Assembly: GCA_002999035.1 (NCBI GenBank)
Contig: CP027241.1
Span: 623,001-687,000 of the forward strand
DNA: 64,000 nucleotides
DNA from: Lachnospiraceae bacterium oral taxon 500
GTDB lineage: Bacteria; Bacillota; Clostridia; Lachnospirales; Vallitaleaceae
Direction: 5' to 3'
Below the pieces are notes generated by a model, which had not been told where the DNA came from, ran no database searches, and worked only from the letters and a program-made list of their open reading frames with translations. This document shows positions 26,090 to 34,256 of this stretch, piece after piece. The translations under genes and the position numbers were made by a program. Every line of letters starts with the position of its first letter. The stretch's first letter is position 1.

Positions 26090-27565
26090 CTACATTTCTT
26101 GAATTACGGAGAAGAAATCCCGCAAGCGTTGTCGGTTATCAGCAGACCATCCGCCGCTCCATTTAATCCTCCCCATCTCCATGAAAATAAAGAAATTGCA
26201 GCACTCGGCAATCAGTTCTGGATCATGTGTGATGATGAACAGCGTCTTACCCATCGCAGAAAGTTGGCGGATATTTTCCGCCACTTCAATCATGTGGTGA
26301 TAGTCAAGTCCACTTGTCGGTTCATCAAATACTAATATTTTCTTTCTCGACGACAATGCGCTTGCCACAGCAACACGCTGTTTTTGGCCGCCGGAGAGAG
26401 AAAGCGGATGCAACTCCTTTAGGGGAAGTAAATCCATACTTTTTAAGATGTTTTCAGCTTCTGGTCGATTTTTTTCCTCACTTCCCGGCATACCAATCAA
26501 GACTTCTTCTTCCACACTCTCTGTAAAAAGCTGGTGGTTCACATCCTGCATGACAAGGTAACTGTTTTTCAATCTCTTTTTGCGGTTTAATACTTCACCT
26601 TCTATACTAATCTCACCGGTAGCTTTCCTCTCCAATCCGCAAAGGCACCGGGCAAAAGTTGTTTTCCCGGTACCATTGTTACCGATAATGCCGACAACAG
26701 CCCCCGCAGGAATAGATAAAGACGGTATATCCAAATCCAGTACGCCATTATAGGAAAAATGAAAGTTTTTCATTTCCAATATGCCGTTTCCATGACACAT
26801 GGGTGGCACTCTCTCGAATGTTACTGGCACAATGGAACGAAGTCCTCTCTGCTTAATTACCTCTACCGGAAGGTTCCAAAACTGCTTTGCGGGAACATCC
26901 TCCACAATTTGCCCATCCTCCATATAGATCACCCTATCAGCAACCGCTTTCAGATAATTCAAGCGATGTTCCGCAATGATTACAGTTTTTCCATTGTTCT
27001 TCCACACAGCGATAATATCCGCAAGTATCTGTATAGAACGGCAGTCCAGATTTGAGGCAGGCTCGTCTAAGACCATCACATCGGGGTCGGGCATTGTAAC
27101 AGAAGCACAGGCGATTTTTTGCTTTTCACCGCCGGAGAGGTGAAACAAATTCCGTTCCAGCAAATTATCAAGGTCAAAATCATGAGATATTTGTTCCAAA
27201 CGCTTTTTAATATCGGGAACAGGCCAGCCCATATTCTCGCAGCCAAATACGGTCTCACTGGTAGAATCCACATTAAAAAACTGAGAGCGCGGATTTTGAA
27301 ATACCGATCCTACCAGCTTTGCCGTTTCGCAAACAGGCTGTTTGGAAACCTTTTTTCCTGCGACAAGCACTTCTCCTTCTAAAGTCCCGTCATAGTAATA
27401 GGGAATCAGGCCATTGATTAACCGTGTGATCGTTGTTTTTCCGCAACCAGATTTTCCGCACAAAAGGACTACCTGACCTTTGGGAACATGAAAACTAATC
27501 TGCCGCAGGCTGTTTTTCTGTGCGCTGTCTTTATAGCCAAACGATACATTCTGAAATTTAATCAT
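26090..27565 (-). CDS. Duplicated ECF-type ABC ATPase (EcfA-EcfA fusion)
   Basis: 491 residues from the ATG at 27565 (GGGAGG upstream; longer starts lack a site). It has two complete nucleotide-binding domains. First half: Walker A LLCGKSGCGKTTITR, signature LSGGEKQKIA, Walker B VMVLDEPASNLD. Second half: Walker A IIGNNGTGKTTFAR, signature LSGGQKQRVA, Walker B ILVFDEPTSGLD. It energises the EcfT and S components directly upstream. Twin ATPases in one chain are typical of dedicated ECF systems. Confidence 0.92.
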   Translation of the reverse strand: MIKFQNVSFGYKDSAQKNSLRQISFHVPKGQVVLLCGKSGCGKTTITRLINGLIPYYYDGTLEGEVLVAGKKVSKQPVCETAKLVGSVFQNPRSQFFNVDSTSETVFGCENMGWPVPDIKKRLEQISHDFDLDNLLERNLFHLSGGEKQKIACASVTMPDPDVMVLDEPASNLDCRSIQILADIIAVWKNNGKTVIIAEHRLNYLKAVADRVIYMEDGQIVEDVPAKQFWNLPVEVIKQRGLRSIVPVTFERVPPMCHGNGILEMKNFHFSYNGVLDLDIPSLSIPAGAVVGIIGNNGTGKTTFARCLCGLERKATGEISIEGEVLNRKKRLKNSYLVMQDVNHQLFTESVEEEVLIGMPGSEEKNRPEAENILKSMDLLPLKELHPLSLSGGQKQRVAVASALSSRKKILVFDEPTSGLDYHHMIEVAENIRQLSAMGKTLFIITHDPELIAECCNFFIFMEMGRIKWSGGWSADNRQRLRDFFSVIQEM

Positions 27566-27576
27566 AGCAGACCTCC

Positions 27577-28299
27577 CTAACAGATAAGATAGACAAGAAA
27601 TACGCCTGTCATTAAAAGTAGTAAGCATATATCACATGCCTTGAATCCAATTGTACAGTAATTGCTTCGCTCATTCTGACGGCCAAGACCTCTCGTAACA
27701 GCAGCGGCAGACAATTCATCACCGATTTTTACCAAAGAAACGATCAATGGCACAAGGCGATATTCTGCCATCGCAATAGGGCCTTTTCGAATTCCAATTC
27801 CCCGAAGCCGCATAGCGTCTTGAATGGAAGCATATTCATCTCCTACGGTTGGGAAAAAGCGAAACATGACGGAGACGGGAATGATCAATTTCTGACTGAT
27901 GTGCATTCGTTTCATAGCCGCAATAAATTCGCTTACCCGTGTTGTTCTGAGCATATAATACGCAAACATAAATCCGGGGACAATTCGGGTAATCATGTGA
28001 CTGAAAAATCGAATCAGGAACCCGCCGAGGCTCATGCCGGATATATACTGTAAGAAAAATTCCGCATTCCACGAAACCACATATAACACAAGGTAAATAA
28101 CCGCTGTTTTCGTCATTCTTGCGTTCAGTAGAAACAAGAACGCAAGAATGGCCAGAAATGGTTTTAAGTAGACGGAAACACCTTCCGTCAGCGATGTCAA
28201 CATGACAATATTGAAAATCAGCAGAGCATAGAGCTTTGTCCTTGGGTCGAAGGAAACAACGGATAGTTGACTGTATTTTCCCACTTTGTTTGCCATCAT
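27577..28299 (-). CDS. ECF transporter transmembrane component EcfT
   Basis: About 240 residues, from ATG 28299 or 28296. It begins SFDPRTKLYALLIFNIVMLT as in EcfT proteins and has the ATPase-coupling helices with RMHISQKLIIPVSVMFRFFP and an AMRLRGIG motif (A-R-G type). Its start overlaps the stop codon of the S component gene, implying coupled translation. It links the ATPase to the substrate-binding S component. Confidence 0.88.
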   Translation of the reverse strand: MMANKVGKYSQLSVVSFDPRTKLYALLIFNIVMLTSLTEGVSVYLKPFLAILAFLFLLNARMTKTAVIYLVLYVVSWNAEFFLQYISGMSLGGFLIRFFSHMITRIVPGFMFAYYMLRTTRVSEFIAAMKRMHISQKLIIPVSVMFRFFPTVGDEYASIQDAMRLRGIGIRKGPIAMAEYRLVPLIVSLVKIGDELSAAAVTRGLGRQNERSNYCTIGFKACDICLLLLMTGVFLVYLIC

Positions 28300-28880
28300 A
28301 TGATCCCCGCACGCTTGAAATGCTTTTTTAAGATAGCGCGGCCAATATACGCGCCTACGATTGCGCCCACAATCACACACACAATGTCAACGGGAATCAT
28401 ATAGCTTTTCACTACGGCAGACACGGCCTCCACATAGGCGTCCCCCTGACTGGCGCGGTAGCTTTCCAGATAAGCATCTTTATAAAGGAACATGATAACC
28501 TGGGAACCAATGACCCACTCGCTGAACACGCAATAAGCAATCAGCATATGTTTCCAGCTTTTGTATTGCCCGACTCTCAGGATAAAATCAGCGGCAAGCC
28601 CGCAGATCAGGCTCGTGCCAATGGCGTAAGGCCCATATCCCATCACGAAAGTCGCAATTCCCATAAGCAGACAAAGAATCGTGACCATTCCGAATTTATC
28701 TGTCTTAGTAAAAAACAGGATGCAGGGGATTCCTCCGAGGACGGCAAGCACCACCGAATAAAATACCGTCATGACCGGTATAAATCCAGTAATCCCGGCA
28801 ATAAAAAATGCGATGAAATAAAGTACTGCAAAAATACCGATATTGACAAGATCCTTAACTCCAATTCGTTTCTTTTCCAT
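28296..28880 (-). CDS. MptD-family ECF transporter substrate-binding (S) component
   Basis: 194 residues with about five or six hydrophobic helices, beginning VKDLVNIGIFAVLYFIAFFI. It matches my memory of the family annotated as MptD-type putative S components. The natural substrate is unknown; by context with DtxR regulation and the paired exporter-like ABC proteins it may be a metal chelate. It overlaps the EcfT start. Confidence 0.8.
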   Translation of the reverse strand: MEKKRIGVKDLVNIGIFAVLYFIAFFIAGITGFIPVMTVFYSVVLAVLGGIPCILFFTKTDKFGMVTILCLLMGIATFVMGYGPYAIGTSLICGLAADFILRVGQYKSWKHMLIAYCVFSEWVIGSQVIMFLYKDAYLESYRASQGDAYVEAVSAVVKSYMIPVDIVCVIVGAIVGAYIGRAILKKHFKRAGII

Positions 28881-28904
28881 TTTCGTTGTCCTTTCTATTG
28901 TTAA

Positions 28905-30635
28905 TTATATTTTCCATCCGATTGCCTGTTTGCGTCGGCCAATGAAATCGGAATAGATTCCGCCTTGTTCCATGAGCTGCTCGTGCGTACCCTGCTGGAC
29001 AATCTTTCCTTTATTCAGTACAACGATCTGATCCGCGTTCCGAACCGTTTTCAGTCGATGGGCAATCATAATGACCGTTTTATCTTTGGTAAGAGCTTCA
29101 ATCGCCGCCTGCAAACGGTCTTCGTTTTCCGGGTCAACGTTCGCCGTTGCCTCATCAAAGATAACAATGGGGGCGTCCTTTAACATGGCTCTGGCAATGG
29201 AAATCCTTTGCTTTTCACCGCCGGAAAGGGAAGCGCCGCCTTCGCCGATTACGGTGTTATAACCATCCGGCAGAGTTGAAATGAAATCATCACAGCAAGC
29301 CTTCTTTGCGGCTTCAATAACCTCCTCATGGGTGGCTTCCGGTTTTCCAAACTTAATATTATTCTCAATCGTATCATCAAAGAGATAGACATTCTGGAAT
29401 ACCATACTGATGTTTCTCAGCAGACTGTCAAAGGTATATTCCTTCACATCCTGTCCGCCGATGGAGATGCCGCCGCTGTTTACATCCCAAAAGCGGGCAA
29501 TCAGATTGCAAAGGGTCGTCTTGCCGGAACCGGAAGGCCCGACAATCGCAGTCAAACTCTTATCCGGGATTGTCAGAGAAACCGATTTTAGAACAGGCCG
29601 TTTCTCATAAGAGAATGTTACGTCATGAAACTGAATGTTGTGGGAATCCGGTGTAATGGTACGTCCTTTTTCATCCATAACCGGAACATCATCAATCTCG
29701 TTTGCCCGGTTGATGGAATTTTCTGTAATACGCAGATTTGCCATGCTGCTGCCTGCGATTTTAAGTTGTTCATATACCATAAAGGACGCAACCATCATCA
29801 TCAAACAGTATACCAGCGACATACTGCCATCCAGATAAAAGCAGACCGAAGCAAATATGACCAGCACGCTGAACAGATACAGAATTACCTGTTGGATTGC
29901 TACATATGGATTCATCGCTTTTTCCAGTACCATGTTTTTACGGAAGCTTTCATCAATGGCATTGTCAACCTTTTTCCCTTTGTTAAAATCAAGGTTGAAG
30001 GCTTTTACAACGCTCATTCCCTGAATCGTCTCCAGAACCGTTTCCACAAGCATGGCCTGTGCTGCCTGTCTCTTCGGCACGTCTGATCTGGATTTCTTCT
30101 CCATGAGAGAGACCACGACAAGGAACAGGATAATCCCCACAAACACGATCATACCGATACGCCAGTCAAAAATGAGAATCGCAAGGCAGAAAACAAACGA
30201 GGTCAGAAAACCACCAAGAGAAGTAACCAAAACAACAGGTGCGGCACTTTCTACATCACTCAAAATCGTGGTGGCGATTGCCGTGATATTGCCCAAACTG
30301 TTTTGGTTGAAATAGCCCATAGGAACCACTTTCAATTTATCACCAATCTGCACACGTTTATCAGCAACCATAAAATATCCGGCGTGGGTACGCTGAAGCT
30401 GCGATATGTACTGTGTCACGATTCTACCGGCAATGCTTAATACCATAATCCCAAATGCAGCCAACGAAGCAGAGTTATCTGTATTTCCTGTTACCAGTGC
30501 ATCCAGAATCATGAAAAGTGCGCCAAGTTGAGCCGCATAAAAAACTGCATTGATAAATCCCCAAATAATCGAATTGCGGATATTCTTTTGTTCAGAACCA
30601 GCAAAGCTCCAAATCTTCTTAAATACGCCAATCAT
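28905..30635 (-). CDS. ABC half-transporter with fused permease and ATPase (second of a pair)
   Basis: 576 residues: six transmembrane helices in the first 320 residues, then an ATPase with Walker A IVGPSGSGKTTLCN, signature LSGGEKQRISIARAML and Walker B IVIFDEATANVD. It is encoded 2 bases downstream of a similar half-transporter and presumably forms a heterodimer. Such pairs beside an MptD-type ECF set resemble YbtPQ/IrtAB siderophore importers, which have an exporter fold. Drug or peptide export remains possible. Confidence 0.85.
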   Translation of the reverse strand: MIGVFKKIWSFAGSEQKNIRNSIIWGFINAVFYAAQLGALFMILDALVTGNTDNSASLAAFGIMVLSIAGRIVTQYISQLQRTHAGYFMVADKRVQIGDKLKVVPMGYFNQNSLGNITAIATTILSDVESAAPVVLVTSLGGFLTSFVFCLAILIFDWRIGMIVFVGIILFLVVVSLMEKKSRSDVPKRQAAQAMLVETVLETIQGMSVVKAFNLDFNKGKKVDNAIDESFRKNMVLEKAMNPYVAIQQVILYLFSVLVIFASVCFYLDGSMSLVYCLMMMVASFMVYEQLKIAGSSMANLRITENSINRANEIDDVPVMDEKGRTITPDSHNIQFHDVTFSYEKRPVLKSVSLTIPDKSLTAIVGPSGSGKTTLCNLIARFWDVNSGGISIGGQDVKEYTFDSLLRNISMVFQNVYLFDDTIENNIKFGKPEATHEEVIEAAKKACCDDFISTLPDGYNTVIGEGGASLSGGEKQRISIARAMLKDAPIVIFDEATANVDPENEDRLQAAIEALTKDKTVIMIAHRLKTVRNADQIVVLNKGKIVQQGTHEQLMEQGGIYSDFIGRRKQAIGWKI

Positions 30636-30637
30636 TC

Positions 30638-32386
30638 TTAATCACCGTCCTTTGCTCCAATATGCGCGTTCCACATCTCCTGATACAAAGGAGACCTGTG
30701 CAGCAATTCATCATGCGTTCCTATATCTTCAATTCTGCCCTCTTTTACAACAACAATCTGATCGGAATCGGTAATGGTGGAGAGCCGGTGTGCGATTACG
30801 ATCAAGGTTTTTCCAGAAACCAGCTTTCCAATGGCCGTCTGTAAAACAGCCTCATTTTCCGGGTCAAGATATGCGGTGGCCTCATCTAAAATTACGATAG
30901 GAGCATTTTTCAGCATAGCGCGGGCAATGGCAATTCGCTGGCGTTCACCGCCAGATAAATGACCACCGGCGCTGCCGACACGAGTGTCATATCCCTGTTC
31001 CAGTTCCCGAATAAATTCATCGCAGCCCGCATCTCTTGCGGCCTGTTCTACTTCGGCATCCGTAGCGCCTTTCCGTCCCATGCGTATATTTTCCCGCACC
31101 GTATCATCAAACAGATAATTGTCCTGTGATACATAGGCAATATGATCTGCAAGCTGGTTCTGCGGTATTTTTTTCAGGTCGCAGCCGCCAAGCGTGATCT
31201 CGCCTCCGCCCACATCCCAAAATCCTGCAATCAGCTTTGCAATGGTGCTTTTTCCGCTACCAGACGGTCCAACCAATGCGGTCACAGTTCCGGGTCTGAT
31301 TTTCAGCGTAATTCCATGCAAAATCTCTTTCTTATCCGCATGATAGGAAAATGTCACCTGATTCATTTCAATGGTCAAATCCTTCAACTCGACTTCTTCC
31401 ATCGGGCGAACCAGTTCTTCCTTATCCAAAATTCCGCAGACCTCGCCGACTACCGTTCCCATTGCGGCGATACTGTCCATATAATTGCTGGCGGCGAGGA
31501 TAGGGCCGATGATTCCTAAAGAAATAATAATAACTGTAATAAAATCCGTCATAGCAAGACTGCCACCCGCATAAAATAGGAACCCAATGGGCAGTACGGT
31601 TAAAAGTGTTGCAGGACAAATGGCAGTATAAGCAGACATGGGCCACTGGCAGCTTTTCATCCAGTTATAGAAATAAGACGCATCATAATTTACTGCATCT
31701 GTATATTTTTGATATGATTTTGCGCTTTGACTGAATGCTTTTATCACCTCAATACCGTTTACATACTCTACAACGGCATTATTCATCTGCTGGCTTGCTT
31801 GAACGGAACCCTCATACTTTGCCGGATAGGTGCGAAACATAATCATTACAAAACACATTCCCAGGGGTAGAGTAATCAGAATAACTAAAGCCATCCGCCA
31901 GTCCAAAACAAAAACATAAATCAGCAGGATAACGGGAATCAACATATTCGCCGATATTTCCGGTATCATATGAGCCAATGTTGTTTCCAATCCCTCGACA
32001 CGGTCAACAATGGTATCCTTCAGCCGCCCGGAAGGGGTGTCTAAAATCACACCCATAGGTAGGCGGGAGAGTTTTGAAAGCAGTTTTTTGCGAATTTCTT
32101 TCAAAACCTCAAAGGTGGCGGTATGCGATACGGATGTTGACCAAATGGAAAACAGCACTTTCAGCAAATATCCAGCTGCCGCCATCAGGCAGTATGCGGC
32201 AAAGAATGAAATCTCTTTTGTGCCGCCGATCAGTGCGATCAGCATTCTTGCAACAGCAAAATAAGGAATAATTCCAGCCGCAACACCCAAGATTGCCAGA
32301 ACGATTGATAGTGCATATTTTTTCTTTTGTTTCCCCGCCAATCCCATTAACCGGGATAACGGATTTTCTAATTTCCTTTTGTCCAT
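30638..32386 (-). CDS. ABC half-transporter with fused permease and ATPase (first of a pair)
   Basis: 582 residues from the ATG at 32386 (AAGGAGG upstream; the longer start lacks one). Six helices, then Walker A LVGPSGSGKSTIAK, signature LSGGERQRIAIARAML and Walker B IVILDEATAYLD. It is first in an operon running to the DtxR-family gene: half-transporter pair, S component, EcfT, EcfA. The palindrome at 32409-32430 lies just before it. Iron-siderophore or related metal uptake is inferred, not shown. Confidence 0.85.
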   Translation of the reverse strand: MDKRKLENPLSRLMGLAGKQKKKYALSIVLAILGVAAGIIPYFAVARMLIALIGGTKEISFFAAYCLMAAAGYLLKVLFSIWSTSVSHTATFEVLKEIRKKLLSKLSRLPMGVILDTPSGRLKDTIVDRVEGLETTLAHMIPEISANMLIPVILLIYVFVLDWRMALVILITLPLGMCFVMIMFRTYPAKYEGSVQASQQMNNAVVEYVNGIEVIKAFSQSAKSYQKYTDAVNYDASYFYNWMKSCQWPMSAYTAICPATLLTVLPIGFLFYAGGSLAMTDFITVIIISLGIIGPILAASNYMDSIAAMGTVVGEVCGILDKEELVRPMEEVELKDLTIEMNQVTFSYHADKKEILHGITLKIRPGTVTALVGPSGSGKSTIAKLIAGFWDVGGGEITLGGCDLKKIPQNQLADHIAYVSQDNYLFDDTVRENIRMGRKGATDAEVEQAARDAGCDEFIRELEQGYDTRVGSAGGHLSGGERQRIAIARAMLKNAPIVILDEATAYLDPENEAVLQTAIGKLVSGKTLIVIAHRLSTITDSDQIVVVKEGRIEDIGTHDELLHRSPLYQEMWNAHIGAKDGD

Positions 32387-32408
32387 AATAAACCTCCTTG
32401 TTCTCACC

Positions 32409-32430
32409 ATGGTTAGATTTAGCTAACCAT
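32409..32430. promoter_or_regulatory. Candidate DtxR-like operator
   Basis: A perfect inverted repeat ATGGTTAG-N6-CTAACCAT, 22 bases upstream of the ABC gene start. It resembles the DtxR/IdeR box, which is built from GGTTAG and CTAACC half-sites, and a DtxR-family gene is at the end of the same operon. Confidence 0.5.
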
Positions 32431-32438
32431 TTTGCAAA

Positions 32439-32487
32439 AAAGAAAAGCCGATAATTTGAGGAATTACGTTCCATCAAATTATCGGCT
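32439..32487 (-). terminator. Terminator of the TetR-KTR operon
   Basis: A 16-base stem (AGCCGATAATTTGA ... TCAAATTATCGGCT) is followed on the minus strand by TTTTCTTTTTT. The KTR gene's stop codon lies inside the stem. Confidence 0.8.
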
Positions 32488-32688
32488 CGGCGTCGCTGCG
32501 TCTGGCTCGGATGATAATTGAATGACCATATTTTTAATATCTACAATGCTTTCCCGGTTGCACTTCCGGCAATATAACGGCCATCGGTGCGCCTCGGTAT
32601 CCGGGTGGATTTTTGTACGAGTCTTTGCTCCGCAAGCAGGGCAATAAACCCATCCATCGGTGTCTACCCAAGTTTCAGTGTCAGTCAA
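32479..32688 (-). CDS. Cysteine-rich KTR-domain zinc-ribbon protein
   Basis: 69 residues with a CPAC...CRKC zinc ribbon (VYCPACGAKTRTKIHPD, then LYCRKCNRES). Small proteins of this type accompany regulators in conjugative transposons. Its start overlaps the end of the TetR gene by four bases, so it is translated from the same message. Role unknown; a nucleic-acid or protein-binding adaptor is plausible. Confidence 0.75.
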   Translation of the reverse strand: MTDTETWVDTDGWVYCPACGAKTRTKIHPDTEAHRWPLYCRKCNRESIVDIKNMVIQLSSEPDAATPSR

Positions 32689-33344
32689 GAAACACTCCCC
32701 CTTTCTCCATTCACTTGCTCTGCTTCATCACCCTCAAAAATCGTTTTCCAACCAGTGTTGTAAAATTTTCTTAACTTGCCGATATGCTCAGATGCCCGTT
32801 CCTGCGGCATGTTATGGATCACGATTTCAAATAAACCTGAGTAAAAGGCGTATGATAAGATGTGTGCTAATTCTGGTGTTAATCTTCCAGAAGAAAAAGC
32901 ATCGTTATTCGTTTGCTCAATAAATTTCGTGGTACAATCTGTATCAATTTCAACAAGTCTGTGTAAAAATTCCTGATAGACTTTCGTTTCCCCACTCATC
33001 AAAAGGATTTTGAATATATCAAAATTTTCATAGATATACCCGAAAAACTTTTGAAATCCTTCGTCTGCATACGACCTTTCATTCGCTTTCTGCACTTCGC
33101 CCGGCAGAGCTTTGAAGCCTTCCAAAGCATTTTTTAAATAATTGCAAAGACCATCTGCCACAGGTTCTACTAAAGCACGATACAGGCTTTCTTTGTCGGG
33201 GTAACGGATGTAGATGACACCTTTGGTATATCCGGCCTTTTCCGCAATGATGCGCAGAGAAGTATTTTCATAACCGTTGGCTAAAAATTCTTCTTTTGCA
33301 CACTCCAACAGTTTCTCTGTTACACCTTCTATGCGCTTTGCCAT
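32685..33344 (-). CDS. TetR-family transcriptional regulator
   Basis: 219 residues from the ATG at 33344 (GTGGAGGTGATG upstream). The N-terminal HTH reads LRIIAEKAGYTKGVIYIRYP with the following DKESLYRALV typical of TetR. The C-terminal ligand domain is unassigned. A promoter with two 15-base direct repeats lies upstream. It is likely to control the adjacent ABC transporter genes and itself. Confidence 0.87.
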   Translation of the reverse strand: MAKRIEGVTEKLLECAKEEFLANGYENTSLRIIAEKAGYTKGVIYIRYPDKESLYRALVEPVADGLCNYLKNALEGFKALPGEVQKANERSYADEGFQKFFGYIYENFDIFKILLMSGETKVYQEFLHRLVEIDTDCTTKFIEQTNNDAFSSGRLTPELAHILSYAFYSGLFEIVIHNMPQERASEHIGKLRKFYNTGWKTIFEGDEAEQVNGERGSVS

Positions 33345-33363
33345 TACATCACCTCCACAAGTT

Positions 33364-33422
33364 AATTCTACTGGTATCAATTCCACCGGTATCAATATAC
33401 CATGAAGTACTTTCGCTGTCAA
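33364..33422 (-). promoter_or_regulatory. TetR promoter with direct-repeat operator
   Basis: On the minus strand TTGACA (33417-33422) and TATATT (33394-33399) are 17 bases apart. Immediately downstream are two copies of GATACCGGTGGAATT / GATACCAGTAGAATT (33379-33393 and 33364-33378), placed where a bound repressor would block elongation or initiation. Confidence 0.65.
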
Positions 33423-33869
33423 TAGGGCAGTTCAAATTGTTATTACAATACCTAACAAAAAACAATATGGCAGATTAAAAAACTCTGTAGGTGCTTTCCG
33501 TGTGTTCACCAGCTCACTCAGCCCAACCGGTTTGCTGCCCATAACTAAGGGCACCATCTAACACTTGGTTCACTATACAACAATCAAGCATAAACTTTCT
33601 GTTTTACAAACAACTTATTTAAAGATATTGTAAATTAAGCATCAAACTTCTATTAGGTGGCTAAAATCAAAAGGCGAAAAAGCACGAGAGATTTTGTTTG
33701 GAAGTGGAATCCCTTTATTTTATGAAAAAGAGCATCGAGAATCTGAAATTTTATCTCTATATATAAGATATAAAATCTCTTATTACCAGAAATTTCACAT
33801 CGTTTCATAAGAACTCTGACCTCTGTACAATAGAAACGTAACATTATATTGCTACAAGGTGGTGAGCTT
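33423..33869. other. Divergent intergenic region
   Basis: About 450 bases between the TetR promoter and the XRE gene. It ends with AAGGTGGTGAG, the ribosome site for the XRE gene. A short unrelated-looking GC-richer patch lies around 33500-33560. No gene is supported. Confidence 0.4.
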
Positions 33870-34229
33870 ATGGACGAAAGAAACAACGATTTTGACTTTG
33901 ATTTTATGCCCATTGGACAGGCGATCAAAAAAGCCCGTGAAGCCAGAGGAATGACCAGGGAGCAGCTTGCCGGGATTATTGGCTATGCTCCACGACACAT
34001 TCAGTCCATTGAGAACGAGGGACAACATCCCAGTATTGAGCTGTTTATTCAGCTGATTACCATGTTCGATGTGTCTGTTGATGAATACATATTTCCTGAA
34101 AAAGAAGTTAAGAAAAGTTCCGCCCGCAGACGCCTAGACGCACAACTCGACAAACTCAATGATAGAGAACTGTCCGTCATAGAAGCAACTGTGAACGGGT
34201 TATGTATGGCAAAAGAGCCAGAGGAATAA
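33870..34229 (+). CDS. XRE-family HTH regulator
   Basis: 119 residues from the ATG at 33870. The Cro/C1 HTH is clear (about 15-70): IGQAIKKAREARGMTREQLA, then YAPRHIQSIENEGQHPS. The C-terminus is charged (SSARRRLDAQLDKLNDRELS). It is the only plus-strand gene in the ICE remnant. Similar genes regulate conjugation modules or cargo; its target is not evident. Confidence 0.85.
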   Translation: MDERNNDFDFDFMPIGQAIKKAREARGMTREQLAGIIGYAPRHIQSIENEGQHPSIELFIQLITMFDVSVDEYIFPEKEVKKSSARRRLDAQLDKLNDRELSVIEATVNGLCMAKEPEE

Positions 34230-34256
34230 AATCCTCTGGTTTTCTTTTGCTGATTT

